A stretch of DNA of 64,000 bases from Paenibacillus sp. BIHB 4019 (GCF_002741035.1 NZ_CP016808.1:124001-188000), one strand, 5' to 3'. Positions 12,983-22,480 are shown, numbered from the stretch's first letter. Numbers and translations are program-made. The notes: generated by a model not told the origin, from the sequence alone.

Positions 12983-13873
12983 TCATTCCTCTACCTTGCG
13001 CACATCCACCGTCACCTTCAACGTCTGCTGCCCGCTACCACGATACACGCCCTTTACCGGAACGATATCTTTGTAATCGCGTCCGTGGCCCAGCTTGACG
13101 TAACGCTCGCCGACAGGAGCTTCATTCGTTGGATCGAAGCTGCACCAGCCAAGCGACGGCACGTAGGCCTCCACCCATGCATGGGACGCCTGCTCAAAAT
13201 CTGCCGTTCCGCCTTGCAAATCGCCAACAAAATGATAGCCGCTCACATAGCGGGCCGGAACCTGCTGCGAGCGGCAGCAGGCAATCATAAGATGGGCAAA
13301 ATCCTGGCAGACGCCGCGCCTGCGTTCGAACATGTCGCTCGCCTTCGTATCCACCGTTGTAGCATCCGGATCATAGACGAACTCATTGCGGATTTTTTGC
13401 GAGAGCGCTAGCAGCCAGCCATATACGCTCATGCCGTCGTTTTTTCGATGCTCTACACTCCCTGCATATGTCTCCACTTCCGGGCTTAACGCCGTGTAAG
13501 CAGTAGGCAGCAGAAACTCTACGAAACGATTGCCCGCATCCTCCGACTGCAGCCATTCCCATGCGACTTCAGCTGCTCCGCCGCCATTCAGAGCAGCAGC
13601 CTGCTGCTCGGGTGTAAGAGCCTCCTTCGTCACAACCGTCATTTGCGAGCGGATCGTCAGCTTGCGGTGCGAGCCGTTCACCGAAAACGAATGCACCCGA
13701 TTGCCGAAAAAATCCTCATAGCTGAACAGCGGCGCATTCGGCTCTACCGCAATGGATTGCTGGTAGCAGGACTGGCGTTCATCTGTACTCGGCGTCAGAC
13801 GAATTTCATTGACACTGTCCGTAACCGGCGTCCCATAATCGTATTGCGTCACATGCGAAATATTCAGCTTCAT
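12983..13873 (-). CDS. Transglutaminase-like cysteine protease family protein
   Basis: A 296-residue protein with an N-terminal beta domain typical of bacterial transglutaminase-like proteins (MKLNISHVTQYDYG...NEIRLTP) and a C-terminal papain-like core. The catalytic triad is visible: Cys189 in RRGVCQDFAH, His231 in SHAWVE and Asp247 in CSFDPTN. No signal peptide is seen. The ATG at 13873 has GGGGAGG seven bases upstream and overlaps the end of the alpha-E gene by four bases (ATGA), so translation is likely coupled. It is the third gene of an operon with alpha-E and ATP-grasp proteins, an association known in many bacteria and proposed to make or remove a peptide or amide modification. Confidence 0.9.
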   Translation of the reverse strand: MKLNISHVTQYDYGTPVTDSVNEIRLTPSTDERQSCYQQSIAVEPNAPLFSYEDFFGNRVHSFSVNGSHRKLTIRSQMTVVTKEALTPEQQAAALNGGGAAEVAWEWLQSEDAGNRFVEFLLPTAYTALSPEVETYAGSVEHRKNDGMSVYGWLLALSQKIRNEFVYDPDATTVDTKASDMFERRRGVCQDFAHLMIACCRSQQVPARYVSGYHFVGDLQGGTADFEQASHAWVEAYVPSLGWCSFDPTNEAPVGERYVKLGHGRDYKDIVPVKGVYRGSGQQTLKVTVDVRKVEE

Positions 13874-14880
13874 GCGCTGGCCTCCCCCATGCGAAAAAAG
13901 GTTTTGGCAAAAGTCCCGCCCAGCGTCTGGCAAGCTTCCAGCAAATGACCGACAATGGCCCCGTCGCGGTCCAGCAATATATCTTCCCGGTCCAGGCAGG
14001 CGAGATCCGCCTTCACCTTGCTTACTTGGCGAATAACCTTGTCATGCGCTGAACGCAGCTGCATATCCTGAAAGCGGATATACCGCATATGCTCATCGAG
14101 CGTATGCAGCGCGAAATGCACGGACCTTGGAAACACTTCATTTAAGATGACAAAATCAACAATGGATTCCACCGACATGCCATCGGCATAATAACGCCGG
14201 AATACCTGATAGCCGCTCAGCGAACGCAGCATAGCCTGCAAGTACGAGTATGCGCCAGACGCATTGCTCCAGCTCTCGCCGCTCGCAAGGACCGTATTAT
14301 AAGCGGCTTTAATAATGCGCAGCGTATTTTCAGCCCGTTCCAAATAACGGCCGCATTCAATAAAATGCCACTCATTCTCACGGGGCATGACGGACTGGCT
14401 GATGCCTTGAAACAGCGCCGTCCATTCCTTGATTTTGCCGAAAAACAAATGCGGCGATTCCGCCATTAAATCCTCGGGCTGCTTCTCCCGCAGCCACAAA
14501 TAAAAGCCGTTGACCGCATCCCACATCTCGCTCGGCGCCTTCTCGCGCAGCGTGCGCAAATTGCCCCGCGCATGGCTGACGCAGGACACAAGCGAATTCG
14601 GATTGTCGCGGTCAAGCGTCATGTACCGCAGCACATCCTGCTCGCTGTAGCTGCCATATTGCTGGACATAGGACTCTCTGCTGCCCAGCGCATCTACGAT
14701 GCGCGACCATTTGCAGGTCGGAGCTGCCATTCCTTGCCCTTGCCCTTGCCCGGCCGCCTCCGATTCTGCGCCATCCTCCGCTTGCAAATGATAGTGAACA
14801 TCGATCAATCGCGCATGGTTTTCCGCCCGCTCCATGTAGCGTCCAATCCAAAACAGCGCCTCCGCATTCCGATTAAGCAT
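13870..14880 (-). CDS. Alpha-E domain-containing protein (COG2307/DUF403)
   Basis: A 336-residue, all-helical protein starting MLNRNAEALFWIGRYMERAENHAR, the hallmark of the alpha-E family. Further family patterns are SCVSHARGNLRTLRE and the ECGRYLERAENTLRII repeat of the opening motif near residue 180. No membrane segment is present. The family has no known activity, but almost always accompanies a circularly permuted ATP-grasp enzyme and a transglutaminase-like protein, as here. ATG 14880 is chosen because GGAGGG lies six bases before it; the ATG at 14886 abuts that site. Confidence 0.9.
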   Translation of the reverse strand: MLNRNAEALFWIGRYMERAENHARLIDVHYHLQAEDGAESEAAGQGQGQGMAAPTCKWSRIVDALGSRESYVQQYGSYSEQDVLRYMTLDRDNPNSLVSCVSHARGNLRTLREKAPSEMWDAVNGFYLWLREKQPEDLMAESPHLFFGKIKEWTALFQGISQSVMPRENEWHFIECGRYLERAENTLRIIKAAYNTVLASGESWSNASGAYSYLQAMLRSLSGYQVFRRYYADGMSVESIVDFVILNEVFPRSVHFALHTLDEHMRYIRFQDMQLRSAHDKVIRQVSKVKADLACLDREDILLDRDGAIVGHLLEACQTLGGTFAKTFFRMGEASA

Positions 14881-14977
14881 AGCCATCCCTCCGATTATTA
14901 GGCTCCCCGCCTCATTGTTCCGTGCCGGCTTACCGGCTTAGCAGCTTTACCGCTTTGAGGCTTCGAATTATATGGGC

Positions 14978-16435
14978 CTAGCGGCTGAGCACCCACGTAT
15001 CTTTAACCCCGCCGCCTTGCGATGAATTGACCACGAGCGAGCCTTCCGTCATTGCCACGCGCGTCAGCCCGCCCGGTATGACATGCGTCTCCTCGCCCAT
15101 TAACGCAAAAGCTCTTAAATCGATATGGCGCGGTGCCATCATGCCATCCATCATTACCGGCGCTCGCGAAAGCCTCATCGTCGTCTGGGCGATATACCGC
15201 TCTGGATCGAGCTTAATCGCTTCAGCGAACGCTTTGATTTCCGCCGGCGTCGCGCTAGGGCCAATTAACATGCCGTACCCGCCAGACAGCGAAGTTTCCT
15301 TGACGACCAGCTCCGCGAGGTGGTCCAGCACGTATTCCCGCTCTTCCTTGCGCGACAAAATATAGGTTGGCACATTATGCAAAATCGGCTCTTCGCCCAA
15401 ATAATAGCGAATCATATCCGGGACATACGCATACACCGCCTTATCGTCGGCGACCCCGGTACCTGGGGCATTGGCAATCGCCACATTGCCTGCGCGATAC
15501 GCATTCATCAGCCCTGGAACCCCAAGCAGGGAATCCGGCTGAAAAGCAAGCGGATCTATAAACTCGTCATCGATCCGCCGATAAATAACATCCACTTTGC
15601 GAAGCCCGCGCAAATCCCGCAAATAAATGTTGTGGTCCTTATAAACGAGATCGCGGCCTTCCACAAGATGAATGCCAAGCTGCTGAGCGAGGAAAGTATG
15701 CTCGTAATAGGCCGAGTTGTAGGAGCCCGGCGTAAGCAGCACAATAAGAGGATCTCTTTTCCCGCTTGGCGCAAGAGAGCGAAGCGAGCTGAGGAAGCAG
15801 TTGAGGCTGCGCTCGATGCTTTGGACAGACGAGGACAAATACAGGTCATGAAACAGCTCGCTCATTAGCGTCCTGCCCTTGAATAAGTAAGAGAAGCCGG
15901 ATGGGGAACGCAAATTGTCTTCCAGCACAAAATAACGTCCCTTCTCATCTCGGATCAAATCGATGCCCGAAGCTGTAATGTACACGCCTGACGGCACATC
16001 CAGTCCCACCATTTCCGGGCGGAAATAAGTGTTGGACACGATCATTTTGCGGGGGATAACGCCATCTTTTACGATGCGCTGCTGGTGGTAGATGTCGTGG
16101 GTGAAGGCATTCAGCGCGCGGATGCGCTGGCGTACGCCGCGGTCAATATTGTCCCACTCATGCCGGGGAATGACACGGGGAATATAGTCGAACGGAATCG
16201 TCCGCTCCAGAGGCTCATTTTGATTGCTGCTGTACAGCGTGAAGGTAATGCCCTCCTCCATCATTCGCTGATTAAGAGCATGCTGGCGAATGCCCAGCTC
16301 AGAGGGCTTCATTTTTCCGAACATGCGATGAACACTTTCATAGTGGGGACGAACTGAAAAATCCTTTTCAAACATTTCATCATAAAAAGATTGTGAATCG
16401 TAAAAATGCGACTGCGACTGTCTGGCCGTCGACAT
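14978..16435 (-). CDS. Circularly permuted ATP-grasp type 2 protein (COG2308)
   Basis: A 485-residue protein first in the operon. It opens FYDEMFEKDFSVRPHYESVHRMF and carries the family motifs RVIPRHEWDNIDRGVRQRIRALN, FVLEDNLRSPSGFSYL (metal/ATP ligands), LVVKETSLSGGYGMLIGP and DLRAFALMG. In this fold the order of the ATP-grasp halves is permuted. ATP-grasp enzymes join a carboxylate to an amine through an acyl phosphate, so an amide- or peptide-bond-forming role is inferred; substrate unknown. GGAGGAGG lies eight bases before ATG 16435. The next gene begins 97 bases downstream. No NTN-hydrolase or proteasome-like partner, sometimes found in such clusters, is present nearby. Confidence 0.9.
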   Translation of the reverse strand: MSTARQSQSHFYDSQSFYDEMFEKDFSVRPHYESVHRMFGKMKPSELGIRQHALNQRMMEEGITFTLYSSNQNEPLERTIPFDYIPRVIPRHEWDNIDRGVRQRIRALNAFTHDIYHQQRIVKDGVIPRKMIVSNTYFRPEMVGLDVPSGVYITASGIDLIRDEKGRYFVLEDNLRSPSGFSYLFKGRTLMSELFHDLYLSSSVQSIERSLNCFLSSLRSLAPSGKRDPLIVLLTPGSYNSAYYEHTFLAQQLGIHLVEGRDLVYKDHNIYLRDLRGLRKVDVIYRRIDDEFIDPLAFQPDSLLGVPGLMNAYRAGNVAIANAPGTGVADDKAVYAYVPDMIRYYLGEEPILHNVPTYILSRKEEREYVLDHLAELVVKETSLSGGYGMLIGPSATPAEIKAFAEAIKLDPERYIAQTTMRLSRAPVMMDGMMAPRHIDLRAFALMGEETHVIPGGLTRVAMTEGSLVVNSSQGGGVKDTWVLSR

Positions 16436-16612
16436 GCCAACCGCCTCCTCCAAGATGGCTCAACCTCACATGTAAATCCTGTAACAATAATGATCGTTTT
16501 TGATCCAACGGCATATTAATGTTAGTTTTTATGACGTTAAATTTCATAAAATCGTCCATTTCTGTAGCTCAATCATACTAAAACCGAATATTCATGTCAA
16601 CTTATATATCAT

Positions 16613-16650
16613 ATAAAAAAGCCGAAATCCTCAGACACGAGAATTTCGGC
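16613..16650 (-). terminator. Terminator after the HemAT-like gene
   Basis: On the minus strand GCCGAAAT pairs with ATTTCGGC, followed by six T. It starts 34 bases after the stop codon at 16684. Confidence 0.85.
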
Positions 16651-16683
16651 TTCTTCTTAATGTTATCTACTATAAAATGCAGC

Positions 16684-17694
16684 CTATGAAGAGGTTGCAT
16701 TAAGCTTGTTCAAATCTTTGGCGACATCATCGACCATTTTCACAAAAGAAGCAAGCTCCTGTGATTTTGCCGCTTGATTACGCGCCTCCGCCGACGTCTG
16801 ATCGGACTCCTTGCGAACTGAATTAACCTTTTTCTCAATTTCACTAAGCTTATTTTGAATCGTTTCCTGTGCTCCCCGTGACGATGCAGCCAGCTTGCGC
16901 ACCTCATTGGCAACAACCTCGAAGCCCCGGCCATGATCTCCGGCTCTTGCTGCTTCAATGGCCGCATTCAGCCCTAGCAAATGCGTCTGATCGGCAATTT
17001 CCCGAATCATCGTACCCATTTCCGTAATGCCGTCCAGCTCGCCCTGCAGCTCGCCAAGCAAAGAATGCGCTTTCTCTTGTGAATCTGAAGTAGACAATGC
17101 CGTAGCTGCAATCGATTGGGCGCCTTCTTCCAGCTCAACCATTAAACCAGCCAGCTGCTGCACCGCTTCCGTTACCGTAGACAGCATCGATGCGCGCTCA
17201 TCCGCCAGCTCCTGCACCTTGTTTTGCTCTGCGCGGTTATACGCTTCAAGCACAAATTGCGAGTCCAAATTGAACATCTTGGACAAGGAGTGAATAACCG
17301 GCTTCCATCCATCTGGAAGCACACGCTCAAATACATCCGTTGCAATGTTCAAGTAAGTCATGTATGTACCTAAATACCAGTCGGTTGTCAGGCCGATCCG
17401 GGAATGCACAAGCCCGATTTTTATCCGGTTTTCAATAAATGCTTCATCAATAACGCCGTCGGCAAGAGACAGCCAATATTCGCGCTGCGTCCCTTTCAAA
17501 CGATCCACATTGCTGAACTTCTTCATTAAAGCTACCATTTCGGGATAGAGTCCCACATTATCATAGAAACGATCAACAACCTCGTCGACTACCTGCTTAA
17601 AAACAGGCCTGCACTCCGCGAGCAGCTGCAAATCCTGTTCCTTGATTCCTGTATAGTCCAACTGACGTTTACGTTCTACTGTGACATTAATCAT
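16684..17694 (-). CDS. hemAT: Globin-coupled chemotaxis-type sensor (HemAT-like), short form
   Basis: A soluble 336-residue oxygen sensor. Residues ~1-175 form a sensor globin; His97 in [16 protein letters not shown] is the expected proximal haem ligand. Residues ~195-336 are a methyl-accepting signalling helix region with the conserved hairpin tip [23 protein letters not shown] (tip around residue 250). B. subtilis HemAT is about 430 residues; here the returning C-terminal helix is short and probably lacks a full methylation segment. GGGGG lies seven bases before ATG 17694. It is monocistronic, with its own terminator. In the family, oxygen binding alters CheA activity for aerotaxis; no che genes lie in the window. 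Confidence 0.88.
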   Translation of the reverse strand: MINVTVERKRQLDYTGIKEQDLQLLAECRPVFKQVVDEVVDRFYDNVGLYPEMVALMKKFSNVDRLKGTQREYWLSLADGVIDEAFIENRIKIGLVHSRIGLTTDWYLGTYMTYLNIATDVFERVLPDGWKPVIHSLSKMFNLDSQFVLEAYNRAEQNKVQELADERASMLSTVTEAVQQLAGLMVELEEGAQSIAATALSTSDSQEKAHSLLGELQGELDGITEMGTMIREIADQTHLLGLNAAIEAARAGDHGRGFEVVANEVRKLAASSRGAQETIQNKLSEIEKKVNSVRKESDQTSAEARNQAAKSQELASFVKMVDDVAKDLNKLNATSS

Positions 17695-17964
17695 TGAACA
17701 ACCCCCAGTCTCTAAATAATTACCAACTGCTATATTAAGTATATCGGCATTCGGCTTCATAAAGGTAGACATTTCTTTAATAATTCAAGAGAATTTGTTG
17801 AGATCTCTACAAAATTCACCGAAAAAGCTGAATCCATAGTCCCATTTTTCCAGTCCTCCTAACCTATTCTAGCTTATTCCGGCTTTATTTTCACCCAGAC
17901 AACGCCAAGAAGTTCGGCGGGCAGCTGCTCCACCGAACTTTTTGATCTCCTCCTATTTGGATCG

Positions 17965-19860
17965 TTAGCGATTAAGCAGGCTGCCTACATAACGCAGCAG
18001 CTCATTGGCACATACGGGGCAATAACCGTGGTCATCAATCAACCGTTTCGTCACTTCATTTATCCGCTTGAGCTGGATTTCATCCGGCGTCTTCGTGGAC
18101 GTCGTAATTTTCACGATGTCCTTAAGATCGGTGAACAGCTTTTTCTCCACCGCTTCACGCAGCCGTTCGTGGCTGGTGAAATCGAATTTTTTCCCTTTGC
18201 GGGAATACGACGAGATGCGAATCAAAATTTCTTCGCGGAACGCTTTTTTCGCATTTTCAGAAACGCCGATCTGCTCCTCAATGGAACGCATCAGGCGCTC
18301 ATCCGGATCAAGCTCCTCGCCGGTGAGCGGATCTTTGATTTTAGCCCAGTTGCAATAAGCCTCAATGTTGTCGAGATAGTTTTCGAACAGCGTACGCGCC
18401 GACTCCTCATAGGAATAGACGAATGCCTTCTGAATTTCTTTTTTGGCCAGGCCATCGTATTCCTTGCGCGCAACCGAAATAAAGTTCAAATAACGCTCCC
18501 GCTCCTCCTTCGTAATGGATGGATGCTGGTCAAGGCCGTCCTTCAAGCCGCGAAGCACATCGAGCGCATTAATGCACTGCATATCCTGCTTGATCAGCGC
18601 GCTCGAAATCCGGTTGATGACATAACGCGGGTCGATGCCGGACATGCCTTCCTCCGTATATTCGGTCTGCATTTCCTTAAGATCGGCATCCTTGAAGCCT
18701 TCGATTTCCTCGCCGTCGTACATCCGCATCTTCTTCACCAAATCCATGCCCTGCTTCTTCGTCTCCTTCAGACGGGTAAGTATGGAGAAAATAGCAGCAG
18801 CGCGCAGAGCATGAGGCGCAATATGAATATGCTTCATGTCGCTCTGGCCGATGAGCTTCGTATAAATTTTTTCTTCCTCGGACACCTTCAGGTTATATGG
18901 AATCGGCATGACGATCATCCGTGACTGGAGCGCTTCATTTTTCTTATTGCTAATGAAAGATTTGTACTCCGTCTCGTTCGTGTGGGCAATAATTAATTCA
19001 TCAGCGGAAATTAGCGCAAACCGCCCCGCTTTAAAATTGCCCTCCTGCGTCAAGGACAGCAGGTTCCACAAAAACTTCTCGTCGCATTTCAGCATCTCCT
19101 GAAACTCCATAAGCCCCCGGTTCGCCTTGTTCAGCTCCCCATCAAAACGATACGCCCGCGGATCGGATTCCGAGCCAAATTCTGTAATCGTGGAAAAATC
19201 GATGCTGCCGGTTAGATCGGCAATGTCCTGCGACTTCGGATCAGATGGGCTGAACGTCCCGATGCCCACCCGGTTATCCTCCGAGATGAATACGCGCTCC
19301 ACCTGAACATTTTGAATATCGCCGCCGTATTCGGTTTGCAGCCTCATCTGGCAGGATGGGCATAGATTGCCTTCGATCCTAACGCCAATCTCCTGCTCAA
19401 TCTCTCCTCTCAGCTCATGCGGAATGAGATGCAGCGGCTCTTCGTGCATCGGGCAGCCTTTAATCGCATAGACGGCGCCGCGTTTCGTTCTGGAATATTT
19501 CTCAAGCCCCTTTTTGAGCATCGTAACCAGCGTCGATTTCCCTCCACTGACAGGACCCATTAGAAGCAAAATCCGTTTGCGCACATCAAGCCTTCGCGCC
19601 GAGGAGTGGAAATATTCCTCCACCAGCTTTTCAACAGAGCGGTCCAGCCCATAAATTTCCTGCTCGAAAAATTTGTACCGCTTCTTCCCATCCCTCTCCT
19701 CGACTCCATAGGATTCAATCATTTCATAGACACGCGCGTGCGCCGTCATGGCCGGGGTTGGATCCTGTCTCAGCAGTTCAATATAATCCTTGAAAGATCC
19801 ACTCCAGGCCAGCTTCTCACTCTCTGCTTGATATTCCGATATTCGCTTGAAAATGTCCAT
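17965..19860 (-). CDS. prkA: PrkA family serine protein kinase / AAA protein
   Basis: A 631-residue sporulation-associated protein. The N-terminal ~380 residues are an AAA-type domain (Walker A GPVSGGKST at 102-110), followed by the PrkA C-terminal domain to EEQIGVSENAKKAFREEIL and beyond. Two CxxC pairs, CPSC near residue 175 and CPVC near the C-terminus, suggest metal sites. B. subtilis PrkA is an inner-coat-associated protein needed for efficient sporulation, and its kinase versus protease activity is debated. GGGAGGAGG lies six bases before ATG 19860. The usual partner YhbH/YeaH is not adjacent; SpoVR is encoded about 15 kb away. Confidence 0.95.
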   Translation of the reverse strand: MDIFKRISEYQAESEKLAWSGSFKDYIELLRQDPTPAMTAHARVYEMIESYGVEERDGKKRYKFFEQEIYGLDRSVEKLVEEYFHSSARRLDVRKRILLLMGPVSGGKSTLVTMLKKGLEKYSRTKRGAVYAIKGCPMHEEPLHLIPHELRGEIEQEIGVRIEGNLCPSCQMRLQTEYGGDIQNVQVERVFISEDNRVGIGTFSPSDPKSQDIADLTGSIDFSTITEFGSESDPRAYRFDGELNKANRGLMEFQEMLKCDEKFLWNLLSLTQEGNFKAGRFALISADELIIAHTNETEYKSFISNKKNEALQSRMIVMPIPYNLKVSEEEKIYTKLIGQSDMKHIHIAPHALRAAAIFSILTRLKETKKQGMDLVKKMRMYDGEEIEGFKDADLKEMQTEYTEEGMSGIDPRYVINRISSALIKQDMQCINALDVLRGLKDGLDQHPSITKEERERYLNFISVARKEYDGLAKKEIQKAFVYSYEESARTLFENYLDNIEAYCNWAKIKDPLTGEELDPDERLMRSIEEQIGVSENAKKAFREEILIRISSYSRKGKKFDFTSHERLREAVEKKLFTDLKDIVKITTSTKTPDEIQLKRINEVTKRLIDDHGYCPVCANELLRYVGSLLNR

Positions 19861-20057
19861 GCCGTGCCTCCTCCCATCGCTTCCGCAATACGCAATTTTT
19901 CACTTCGCTCGGCATTTGCTTGCAAGAACCTCAGCGAGTGGAACTAACTTTATTGAAGTATTACATGTCTATGCTTATTCCGCGTGGAAATTGACCACTA
20001 TTTTAGGCGGTAATCATGCATATTACGACAAGTACGCTTGCAGCGCGGGTTTGCTTG

Positions 20058-20158
20058 AAATATAAGCATTTATAAGCTTTACCCTTATAAATGGGCTTAT
20101 ATTTCTCGGACTGAAACGCGCCGCGCCGCCAGAGGACGGCGACAGCCGTTTCACCTTG
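20058..20158 (+). repeat. Two-hairpin dispersed intergenic repeat, copy 1
   Basis: Hairpin A: AAATATAAGC pairs with GCTTATATTT, and inside it ATTTATAA pairs with TTATAAAT. Then the constant linker CTCGGA, then hairpin B: TGAAACG pairs with CGTTTCA, enclosing CGCCG/CGGCG. Copies 2 (53743-53838) and 3 (63612-63708) share hairpin B almost base for base, while hairpin A differs in sequence but keeps its pairing. It lies between the divergent prkA and DUF2161-type genes and fills most of that 370-bp gap. Confidence 0.85.
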
Positions 20159-20230
20159 GACAAATCAATTCGATCTGCCCGTGCTCCCTATCCTTTGTTA
20201 TAATAGTTAGAAGAAAGTGGGGGAATGCAC

Positions 20231-21055
20231 GTGGCAGTCAGTAAGGAAGAGGAGCTTTACGGCCCGGTAAAAGCTTATTATGAAGCGCGCGGCTTCGTCG
20301 TCAAAAGCGAGGTGCTGCACTGCGATCTCGTTGCGATGCACGCGGATACCGAAGAAACCATTATTGTGGAAATGAAAAAGACGTTCAATCTCGCCCTGCT
20401 GCTGCAAGGGATCGAACGCCTTCGTATAAATGATCAAGTCGTGCTCGTAGTCGAGCGCAATCGTAAAAAAAGCGGCGCGCACAACCAGCGCTTCGGTGAA
20501 ATTACCGAGCTGTGCCGCATGCTCGGCATCGGCCTTATGACCGTCACCTTCTTCAAGACGAAGGCGCCTGTCATTGATGTGCTGTGCGAGCCCGGCGAGG
20601 CGCCGCAGCGCGGAACCCGCCGCAAGAAGCAGGCGAGGCTGCTTCTTGAATTTCGCGAGCGCAGCGGCGATTATAATGTAGGCGGCAGTACCGGCCGCAA
20701 GCTGGTGACCGCCTATCGCGAGAAGGCGCTGCGCTGCGCCTACGCGCTTCAGCAGCTGGGAGAGGCGCACTCGCCTAGCCAGGTTGCTGCGCTGACGAGC
20801 TTCCCGCGCAGCGGCGCTGTGCTGCGCGACAATTACTATGGCTGGTTTGAGCGCCAGCAGCGCGGAAAATACCGGCTGCTCCCTGCCGGGGCAGCCGCCT
20901 TGACCGAATACGCCGAAGTCATCGCCGATTGGGTGGCCGCTTTGCCAAGCAATCAAGCCGGGCCATGCACAACTGCTGCCTCTGGCGAATCGCAGGCAGC
21001 TTTGGCCTACCGCGCTCCTCGCCGTCCTGGCAAGCGGCGCTCATCGTCCCGCTGA
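20231..21055 (+). CDS. DUF2161-type protein with PD-(D/E)XK nuclease-like fold
   Basis: A soluble protein of 274 residues. The N-terminal ~110 residues look like a PD-(D/E)XK phosphodiesterase core: an opening helix (LYGPVKAYYEARGF), CDLVAM with the acidic residue, then ETIIVEMKK giving the E-x-K. The C-terminal part has a winged-helix look (HSPSQVAALT...NYYGWF), followed by a disordered Ala/Ser/Arg tail. Such fusions are seen in uncharacterised proteins annotated DUF2161. GTG 20231 is favoured because GGGGG ends seven bases before it; ATG 20225 has only one base of spacing. Nuclease activity and target are unproven. Confidence 0.75.
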   Translation: MAVSKEEELYGPVKAYYEARGFVVKSEVLHCDLVAMHADTEETIIVEMKKTFNLALLLQGIERLRINDQVVLVVERNRKKSGAHNQRFGEITELCRMLGIGLMTVTFFKTKAPVIDVLCEPGEAPQRGTRRKKQARLLLEFRERSGDYNVGGSTGRKLVTAYREKALRCAYALQQLGEAHSPSQVAALTSFPRSGAVLRDNYYGWFERQQRGKYRLLPAGAAALTEYAEVIADWVAALPSNQAGPCTTAASGESQAALAYRAPRRPGKRRSSSR

Positions 21056-21141
21056 TGGCCAAGAGATCGGTCATTGGCATCTGGGATCGGGCACAAGCAT
21101 CAGCATGCAGCTGCAACTCGATGCTTGTGCGCGCTGCCCTG

Positions 21142-22341
21142 TTAGGATCGGGCCGTAAACTCGCGGATTGCTTCCGCAAAGCGCTCTACGCCAAGAGCCG
21201 TCTTGGCTCCAATATTATAAGTAAAGTTGAGCCGCGCCGTATTGCGCTGCGGGTCATAAGCATAGAAGGAGCTTCCAGGCACGAAAGCAACACCCTTCTT
21301 AACGGAAGCCCGGAGAAGCGCCTCTGCATCAAGGCCTTCCGGCAGCTCCACCCATAGGAACATGCCTCCCTTCGGCTCAATCCAGCGCAATCCTTCAATA
21401 TGCTGCTGCACAAGCAGCCCTTGCATTTCGCGCATCCGCTCCCCGTAGGAGGCAGAGATAACTTTAATATGCTCATCGAGCGGAAAGCTATCCAGCAGCT
21501 CGCTGACGATTTGCTGATCAATCGCGCTGGAATGCAAATCTGCCGCCTGCTTCGCTTTAGCCATCATCGCAATGACTTCCGCTGGACCCATTGCCCATCC
21601 TGTGCGCAGCCCTGGCGCAACCGTCTTCGAAAAGGTGCTCGTATAAATAACCGAGCCTGAACGGCCCGCTTGCTGGTCAAGCGCAAACAATGTCGGATAA
21701 ACGGCATTTACATCATATTTGATTTCCCCGTATGGATCATCTTCCAAGATTGGCACACCATAAGAGCTGCAAAGCGCCAGCAGCTGCTGCCTGCGCTCCG
21801 TGCTCCAGACGCGCCCCGTCGGATTGCCGAAGGTAGGCACGGCGTACACTAGCTTTGGACGATGCTCGCGAATAAGCCGCTCCGCATCCTCCGCTACAAT
21901 GCCATGCTCATCGCTGTCCGCAGCAATGACATTTAAGCCATTCATCTCAAACACCTGCAAGCAAGCGAGATATGTCGGCCTTTCCACCAATATCGTATCG
22001 CCAGGCTCGGTCAGCACTTCAACAATGAGGCTGATCGCCTGCTGGGAGCCTGTCGTCAGCAGCATTTCGTCAGGACGTACGTTCATGCCCTTATGTCCCA
22101 TACGCTCGCACAGCTGTTCACGCAGCGGCATAAAGCCCTCGGTCAATCCGTATTGCAGAGCGCTTGCGCCCTTCGTAAACACGCGATCGGCAGCTTCGCG
22201 AATCGCCTTCACCGGAAACAGCTCCTCAGCCGGCAGCCCTCCAGCGAATGAAATCATATCCTTGCCCTGCGTCAGCTTGAGAATATCTCTTACGACCGAT
22301 GATTTGAGAGCGGTCACTCGTGATGAAAAACGGTAATCCAT
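21142..22341 (-). CDS. PLP-dependent class I aminotransferase (2-aminoadipate/LysN-like)
   Basis: A 399-residue fold-type I aminotransferase without a regulatory DNA-binding domain. Visible features: FAGGLPAEELFP near the N-terminus (substrate loop), TTGSQQAISLI, VPTFGNPTGRVW, ILEDDPYGEIKYD with the PLP-binding Asp and Tyr, and STFSKTVAPGLRTGW with the Schiff-base lysine. Members act on 2-aminoadipate, aromatic or branched-chain amino acids; the substrate cannot be read. AGGAGGAG lies upstream of ATG 22341 with good spacing. It is convergent with the DUF2161-type gene 86 bases away. Confidence 0.88.
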   Translation of the reverse strand: MDYRFSSRVTALKSSVVRDILKLTQGKDMISFAGGLPAEELFPVKAIREAADRVFTKGASALQYGLTEGFMPLREQLCERMGHKGMNVRPDEMLLTTGSQQAISLIVEVLTEPGDTILVERPTYLACLQVFEMNGLNVIAADSDEHGIVAEDAERLIREHRPKLVYAVPTFGNPTGRVWSTERRQQLLALCSSYGVPILEDDPYGEIKYDVNAVYPTLFALDQQAGRSGSVIYTSTFSKTVAPGLRTGWAMGPAEVIAMMAKAKQAADLHSSAIDQQIVSELLDSFPLDEHIKVISASYGERMREMQGLLVQQHIEGLRWIEPKGGMFLWVELPEGLDAEALLRASVKKGVAFVPGSSFYAYDPQRNTARLNFTYNIGAKTALGVERFAEAIREFTARS

Positions 22342-22415
22342 GGTTCGACTCCTCCTAAGATGCAAGCTTTAACGCTTATAGCTCTATGTTATCAAGGTAC
22401 AGCCCATATTTAAAG

Positions 22416-22444
22416 TTTTCTTTTTCGGGCAGGTTGGGTATAAT
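22416..22444 (+). promoter_or_regulatory. Promoter of the 32-residue membrane peptide gene
   Basis: A perfect -10 TATAAT (22439-22444) lies 36 bases before the start codon. The best -35 at 17-bp spacing is TTTTCT (22416-22421), which is weak. Confidence 0.5.
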
Positions 22445-22480
22445 GAAAACAGTTGCATGAGGATTTTGGAGGTGCCATTA

